64,000 nucleotides of DNA from Planctomycetota bacterium (GTDB lineage: Bacteria > Planctomycetota > JAJSAM01 > JAJVHW01), in the NCBI GenBank assembly GCA_021776825.1, contig JAJFFG010000106.1:40849-104848 (forward strand), in the 5' to 3' direction. The position numbers were made by a program, and so were the translations under genes. Numbering within the stretch: the stretch's first letter is position 1; each line of letters opens with the position of its first letter. The notes beneath the pieces are model-generated. The model worked only from the letters and a program-made list of their open reading frames with translations, was not told the origin of the DNA and ran no database searches. This document shows, piece by piece, positions 60,156-64,000 of the stretch.

Positions 60156-63100
60156 CCGTCGAGTCGCTTCAGCAGGTCGCGCGTTGCCTCGCTCAGCTGC
60201 ACGTCGTCGCCGCGCGACTCGGCCTCCGGCGTCTGCGGCACGCGCAGGTCCGGCATCGCGCCGTTGTTCTCCATGTCGGTTCCGTCGGGGAGGTACCAGC
60301 CGCGGAACGGCGTCCGCACGCTGGTCCCGTCCAGCAGCGTGTGTCGGCCCGTGCTGATGACGCCGCCGTACGTCTGCTCGCCGACGAGCGTGCCGCGGCC
60401 AAGCGTCTTGAACGCGTGCGAGACGATCTCCGCGTTCGAGAAACTCTTCTCGTTGCAGAGCATGTTCATCGGCGTCGTCGTGCGCTGGATGAACAGCCGG
60501 TCCTGCGGGTACCCCGTCGTCATCGTCGGGTCGGCGCCCCGCGGCACCGTGTACGCGTGCGGCCGGTTCATGATCGACGCCAATACATAGTCGGCCGTGT
60601 GACCGCCACCGTTGTTGCGGACGTCGACGAGCAGCCCGTCACGCCCGGCGGCAGACGCGTAGAGATCTCGCTCGAACGCGCGCAGCGAGCCGCGGCTCAT
60701 CGCCCGGATGTGGAGATACCCGATGCGACCGTTCGACCACTCACTGACGCGCGCTGCGTTGTCGGCGACCCACGCCTGGTAGCGCAGCTCGCGGTCCTGA
60801 CCGGCGGAGATCGCGCGGAGCAGAACCTGCAGAGCGACGGGCTCGCCGTCGGCACCCGCGCGGCGCAGATCGACCAGCACGTCCTGTCCGGCGCGATGGC
60901 GCAGCCGCTCGTCCGGGTCGCCGGCGTCGGCGATCGCCACGCCATCGAACGCCGTCAGCACGTCGCCCTCGACGAGTTGCATCTTGCCGCGATGGGCCGG
61001 CCCCTCCGGCAGGACGCGCGTGACAACCCAGCCGCCGTCGATCGGCGTGAGATCCACGCCCAACCGTCCGTTCGCCACCGACACGGACGCATTCGTGCGC
61101 GGCGAACGAATGCCAAGGTGCGACGCGTTCAGCTCGCCGAGTAGCCGGTTCGAGACGTAGTCGAACTCCTCCGACGTGCGTGTGCGGCGCGCCAGCGCGA
61201 GGTAGCGATCGCTGAGCGCGGTCCAGTCGAGGCCCTTCATCGTGGGGTGATAGAACAGCGCGCCCAGCAGCGCCGCGGCCTCGCGGAACTTCTGCTCTGC
61301 GAACAGCGCGCGATCGAGCTCGATCGTGAACGCGGGTGCGTACGGCTTGTCACCGCCGCCCGCCACGTTCACCAGTCCGGCACGACCACCAGCGACGTAC
61401 ACCACCTTGTCGCCCTTCAGCGTGAGGTGCATGACCGACGCCGCCGCGCGCAGCTTCTTGTCCTCCTTGCCGTCCCAACGCATGGAGTGCAGGTTGCCGT
61501 TGTTCGAGTAGACGATGCGGTCGCCGGCCGGCGTCAGCTCGGCGGCGGCCTCGTTGAGCCCCGTCGTGGTGACGCGCCGCACGCGCCGCCAGGCCGTGTC
61601 GAGCTCGAGTGTCGGCGGCTCGTCATCGGCCTTCTTCGCGTCCTTCTCGGGCTTCTCGGGCTTCTCGGGCTTCTCGGGCTTCGCGGGCTTCGCGGGCTTC
61701 GCGGGCTTCTCCGGCTCGACCGGCAGCGGCTTGGCCTTCTTCGCGGCGGCACCGCGCTCCTTGAAGTACGCGTCCAACTCGTGGCGCGGAAGCGCAGCGA
61801 GATCCTCGTCGAGGAACACGTACATCACGTCGAGCTGCTCGTCATACCGCTCGCTCGAGAACGACAGCACGCGTCCGTCGGCCGACCATCGCGGACCGAA
61901 GTCGTTGTCGGGGTGGCGCGAGATGTTCACCGCGTCCTGCGAGCCGTCGCTCGGGACGATCCAGATGTCGACGTTGAAGTTGCGGTCGTTGCGAGTGAAC
62001 GCGATGTGCCGCGCGTCGGGGCTCCAGCGATATCGCAGCGAACGGTCCCAGCCGGGACTCAGCACCGTGACCGAGTCGTCGCCCAGGTCGAGTCGGCAGA
62101 GATCGCCGCCGTCGCGCGTGAACAGCAGGTGCTTCCCGTCGGGAGACGGTGCCGGTGCGCGGTCGGAGTTCTCCGCCACGAGCACGGGGTCCACCGTGAA
62201 GCGCAGCGCGTCATGCCAGCGAGCCGGGTCCGGGCCGTCGTCGGCGTCCTCGTCCTCCGCCGCGTCCTTGTCGGCAATGGCCTCGGTGTCGCTCTTCTCG
62301 TCGGCTGCCGCCGCCCCCGGATCGGTCTCGCCGGGTGCCGTCTCCGCGTCGCCCTTCTCGGTGTCGTCTTCCTTGGAGTCGTCTTCCTTGGAGTCGCCCG
62401 CCTCCGCATCGTCCTTCGTCGCCGGATCGGCTCCGCCCTCGTCCTCCGCGGGCGCCTCCGGCTCCGGCGGTTTCGTCGCCGTCTCGAACGCCTTCTTCAC
62501 CTCGCCGGCCGTCGTCGCGACCGTCGCCGCGTAGATCGAGTCGCTGCCATCGCGGTCCGACACGAAGTACAGACGCATGCCGTCGGGCGACCACTCGATG
62601 TGGTGCTCGCGCGCGTGGTTCGTCGTCACGCGGCGCGTGGGGCTCGCGTCCTCCAGACCGCGGACGAAGAGCTCGCCGAACGCCACGAACGCCATCGTCT
62701 CGCCGTCGGGACTGAGCGTCGCTTCGGTGACCTTGGCCGCGACGTTCTGCAGGAACGTGTCGTCGCCCTGATCCTGCGCGGCGGTGATCGTCAGCTTGAC
62801 TGGCTTGGCGCCCTCGGTGCGAAGGTCGAGCGTGTAGATGTGGTCCCACACGTGCAGCACGGCGACGCCCGCATCGGGGGCGACATCGAGGTACTGGACG
62901 TCGTAACCCTCGAAGCGCGTCAGCCGTTCGGCACTCGCCTCGCCGCGGCCGGCGCTCATGCGCCAGACGTTCACGGTGTCGAACTCGCGGTCCGACAGGA
63001 ACACGACGCGACCCGCGTCCTGCCAGCGCCCGAACCCGTCGTTACCGGCCCACTCCGTCAGGCGGGCGAAGCCGTCGTTGGCCGTCGAGTGCACCCAGAC

Positions 63101-63676
63101 GTCGCGGTTGGCGGGGCCGCGGTAGTGACGTCGCGTCCAGCTCGAGCCGCCGCGCGAGAAGAGCACTCGCGATCCGTCGGGACTGACGCGTGGCGAGCGG
63201 CCATGCGCGTTGTGCAGCCGCTCGATGCGGCCGCTCGCAACGTCCACGGAGTACGGGCGCGGCTCGCGATAGACGTCGCCCTCGCGCGACGCCTGGAACG
63301 TCAGAGAGCGACCGCCGTCTGCCCAGCCGGTGAGCACACAACCGGCGTCCTGCGACGTCACCTGACGCACGTCCGATCCGTCCGCGCCCATGACGTAGAG
63401 GTTCATCGCGCCGGAGCGCGTCGAGTCGAACGCCACCGTCGATCCGTCCGGGCTCCACGCGCTGCGCAGCTCCGTCCCGGGATGGTTCGTCATGCGCGCC
63501 GCGTGCCCGCCGGCAGCGGGCACCAGCCATAGGTCACCGCGCCACGAGAAGACGATCCACTCGCCGTCCGGGCTGATCGATGGGTAGCGCGGCAGATCGA
63601 CCTCCGCCGCGAGGGCAGCGGGGGCGATGACGAGAGCAAGCAGGGCAGCCAGGGCGCGCGCAGGGAGTCTGGTCAC
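60152..63676 (-). CDS. Tricorn-like S41 protease, exported
   Basis: A ~1174-aa protein. Signal peptide RLPARALAALLALVIAPAAL, then TolB/tricorn-type beta-propeller blades (YPSISPDGEWIVFSWRGDLW, NHPGTELRSAWSPDGSTVAF, ATLSPDGETMAFVAFGELFV, HHIEWSPDGMRLYFVSDRDG). An acidic insert (~62220-62480) and a KPEK-rich insert (~61625-61725) separate propellers. A PDZ (~LEGDVLTAFDGVAIADAGDP region) and a C-terminal S41 serine protease domain follow (DVRNNGGGHTADYVLASIMN, NEKSFSNAEIVSHAFKTLGR, GEQTYGGVIST). Tricorn cuts peptides from the proteasome or equivalent. Here the signal peptide implies an envelope location. GTG 63676 preferred to upstream frames. Confidence 0.85.
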   Translation of the reverse strand: MTRLPARALAALLALVIAPAALAAEVDLPRYPSISPDGEWIVFSWRGDLWLVPAAGGHAARMTNHPGTELRSAWSPDGSTVAFDSTRSGAMNLYVMGADGSDVRQVTSQDAGCVLTGWADGGRSLTFQASREGDVYREPRPYSVDVASGRIERLHNAHGRSPRVSPDGSRVLFSRGGSSWTRRHYRGPANRDVWVHSTANDGFARLTEWAGNDGFGRWQDAGRVVFLSDREFDTVNVWRMSAGRGEASAERLTRFEGYDVQYLDVAPDAGVAVLHVWDHIYTLDLRTEGAKPVKLTITAAQDQGDDTFLQNVAAKVTEATLSPDGETMAFVAFGELFVRGLEDASPTRRVTTNHAREHHIEWSPDGMRLYFVSDRDGSDSIYAATVATTAGEVKKAFETATKPPEPEAPAEDEGGADPATKDDAEAGDSKEDDSKEDDTEKGDAETAPGETDPGAAAADEKSDTEAIADKDAAEDEDADDGPDPARWHDALRFTVDPVLVAENSDRAPAPSPDGKHLLFTRDGGDLCRLDLGDDSVTVLSPGWDRSLRYRWSPDARHIAFTRNDRNFNVDIWIVPSDGSQDAVNISRHPDNDFGPRWSADGRVLSFSSERYDEQLDVMYVFLDEDLAALPRHELDAYFKERGAAAKKAKPLPVEPEKPAKPAKPAKPEKPEKPEKPEKDAKKADDEPPTLELDTAWRRVRRVTTTGLNEAAAELTPAGDRIVYSNNGNLHSMRWDGKEDKKLRAAASVMHLTLKGDKVVYVAGGRAGLVNVAGGGDKPYAPAFTIELDRALFAEQKFREAAALLGALFYHPTMKGLDWTALSDRYLALARRTRTSEEFDYVSNRLLGELNASHLGIRSPRTNASVSVANGRLGVDLTPIDGGWVVTRVLPEGPAHRGKMQLVEGDVLTAFDGVAIADAGDPDERLRHRAGQDVLVDLRRAGADGEPVALQVLLRAISAGQDRELRYQAWVADNAARVSEWSNGRIGYLHIRAMSRGSLRAFERDLYASAAGRDGLLVDVRNNGGGHTADYVLASIMNRPHAYTVPRGADPTMTTGYPQDRLFIQRTTTPMNMLCNEKSFSNAEIVSHAFKTLGRGTLVGEQTYGGVISTGRHTLLDGTSVRTPFRGWYLPDGTDMENNGAMPDLRVPQTPEAESRGDDVQLSEATRDLLKRLDG

Positions 63677-63751
63677 GGACGGTCTCTCCGATGAGGGACC
63701 GCGCAACCTACCCGCCAAGGCGACCGGGGTCACGACCGCCGGAGGCGGCCG

Positions 63752-63793
63752 GGCCGGGACCTACCTGCCGAAGACCGGGACCTACTTCCCGAA
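63752..63793. repeat. Two 21-bp tandem repeats over a stop codon
   Basis: GGCCGGGACCTACCTGCCGAA then GACCGGGACCTACTTCCCGAA, 18 of 21 identical. On the minus strand each copy carries FG[K/R]-stop, so the last codons of the next gene are duplicated behind its own stop. Confidence 0.7.
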
Positions 63794-64000
63794 GATCCTG
63801 CCGAGCAGCCGCGCGAAGAAGCCCTTGGGCTTGCTCGCCGGGAGGATGTCCTCGTCGCTGGCTGCCGTCGGACGTGCGCTGCCGGCCTGGCGGGCGATCG
63901 GCCGGGCCGAGACCGCTCTCTTCTGCGCCGCTTCGTTCCGGGGCGCGCGCTTCTTGGCCGCCGGCGGGGGAGCCTGCTCGGTCTCCGTCCCGGGCGTGTT
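63782..64000 (-). CDS. C-terminal fragment of an unknown protein
   Basis: The minus frame is open from the window edge to TAG 63782-63784: 72 codons. It is basic and low-complexity (TEQAPPPAAKKRAPRNEAAQ, KRAVSARPIARQAGSARPTA) and ends SDEDILPASKPKGFFARLLG then RIFGK, which looks like a short amphipathic basic tail. Such ends occur on membrane-associated or secretion-linked proteins. The N-terminal part lies outside the window, so no family can be given. Confidence 0.55.
   Translation of the reverse strand, partial: NTPGTETEQAPPPAAKKRAPRNEAAQKRAVSARPIARQAGSARPTAASDEDILPASKPKGFFARLLGRIFGK

Noticed and set aside
61247..63532. 761-codon plus frame opposite the tricorn-like gene
   Set aside because: Antisense shadow; propeller and S41 motifs are on the minus strand.
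1..64000. tRNA, rRNA or CRISPR
   Set aside because: I looked through the spacers and found no tRNA-like cloverleaf with a TTCGANNC arm in context, no rRNA, and no regular spaced repeat array. A covariance search would settle this.

Overview
The window is high-GC (about 68-70 percent by eye), densely packed bacterial chromosome. Genes are tightly coupled, with many 1-14 bp overlaps. Several signs point to Planctomycetota or a close PVC relative: a DUF1800-DUF1501 pair, an H-X9-DG pseudopilin-like protein, an ECF sigma factor with an anti-sigma factor and a giant Ser/Thr kinase carrying a sulfatase-modifying-factor domain, NHL and beta-helix surface proteins, and mcsA/mcsB. The phylum is an inference; there is no rRNA or marker gene to confirm it.

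Layout. 0-4.2 kb: C-terminal part of a SIS-domain (GFAT-like) protein, an agmatinase-type ureohydrolase, a secreted esterase and a JAMM/MPN+ peptidase. 4.2-12.1 kb: a tungsten island with tupABC-like oxyanion uptake, a MoaD-MoeA fusion, a MoeA-PBP fusion and, convergently, a tungsten-type aldehyde ferredoxin oxidoreductase. 12.2-18.7 kb: pseudopilin-like protein, large lipoprotein, ThiI, a secreted thioredoxin-like protein, a DUF6941-like protein, a block of nested mobile-element debris and a Rieske ferredoxin. 18.7-31.6 kb: ECF sigma, zf-HC2/FecR-like anti-sigma, kinase-FGE fusion, lipoprotein, beta-helix protein and NHL-propeller lipoprotein, probably one regulatory and surface operon. 31.8-40.6 kb: glycosyltransferases, sulfotransferases, an ABC exporter, an isochorismatase-like hydrolase, small lipoproteins and a deleted IS1182-like element. 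40.7-44.3 kb: murD-mcsA-mcsB and a lipoprotein. 44.3-51.5 kb: repeat-rich spacer, hypothetical gene, membrane protein-DUF1800-DUF1501 operon, alpha/beta hydrolase, long hairpin and MFS exporter. 51.6-58.4 kb: three lipoprotein or hypothetical genes, a FIST protein, a Ca2+/Na+ antiporter and a Cu+ P-type ATPase. 58.4-64 kb: a MITE, membrane protein, ArsC-like protein, hypothetical, a tricorn-like protease and the tail of another gene.

The most interesting working unit is the tungsten island. It combines oxyanion import (TupABC), cofactor maturation (MoaD-MoeA and MoeA-PBP) and a client enzyme (AOR). A JAMM peptidase starts 18 bp from tupA on the opposite strand. JAMM enzymes of the Mec+/QbsD type process MoaD/ThiS-like sulfur carriers, and here the MoaD di-glycine is buried inside a fusion that would have to be cut. 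A JAMM-activated MoaD-MoeA polyprotein for tungstopterin is therefore a testable hypothesis.

The second main result is mobile debris. A 309-bp deletion derivative of an IS1182-like element has about 62-bp inverted termini. A second copy is split by a nested 240-bp MITE of another family. Ends of both families contain CTAG and supply or abut the stop codons of neighbouring genes.
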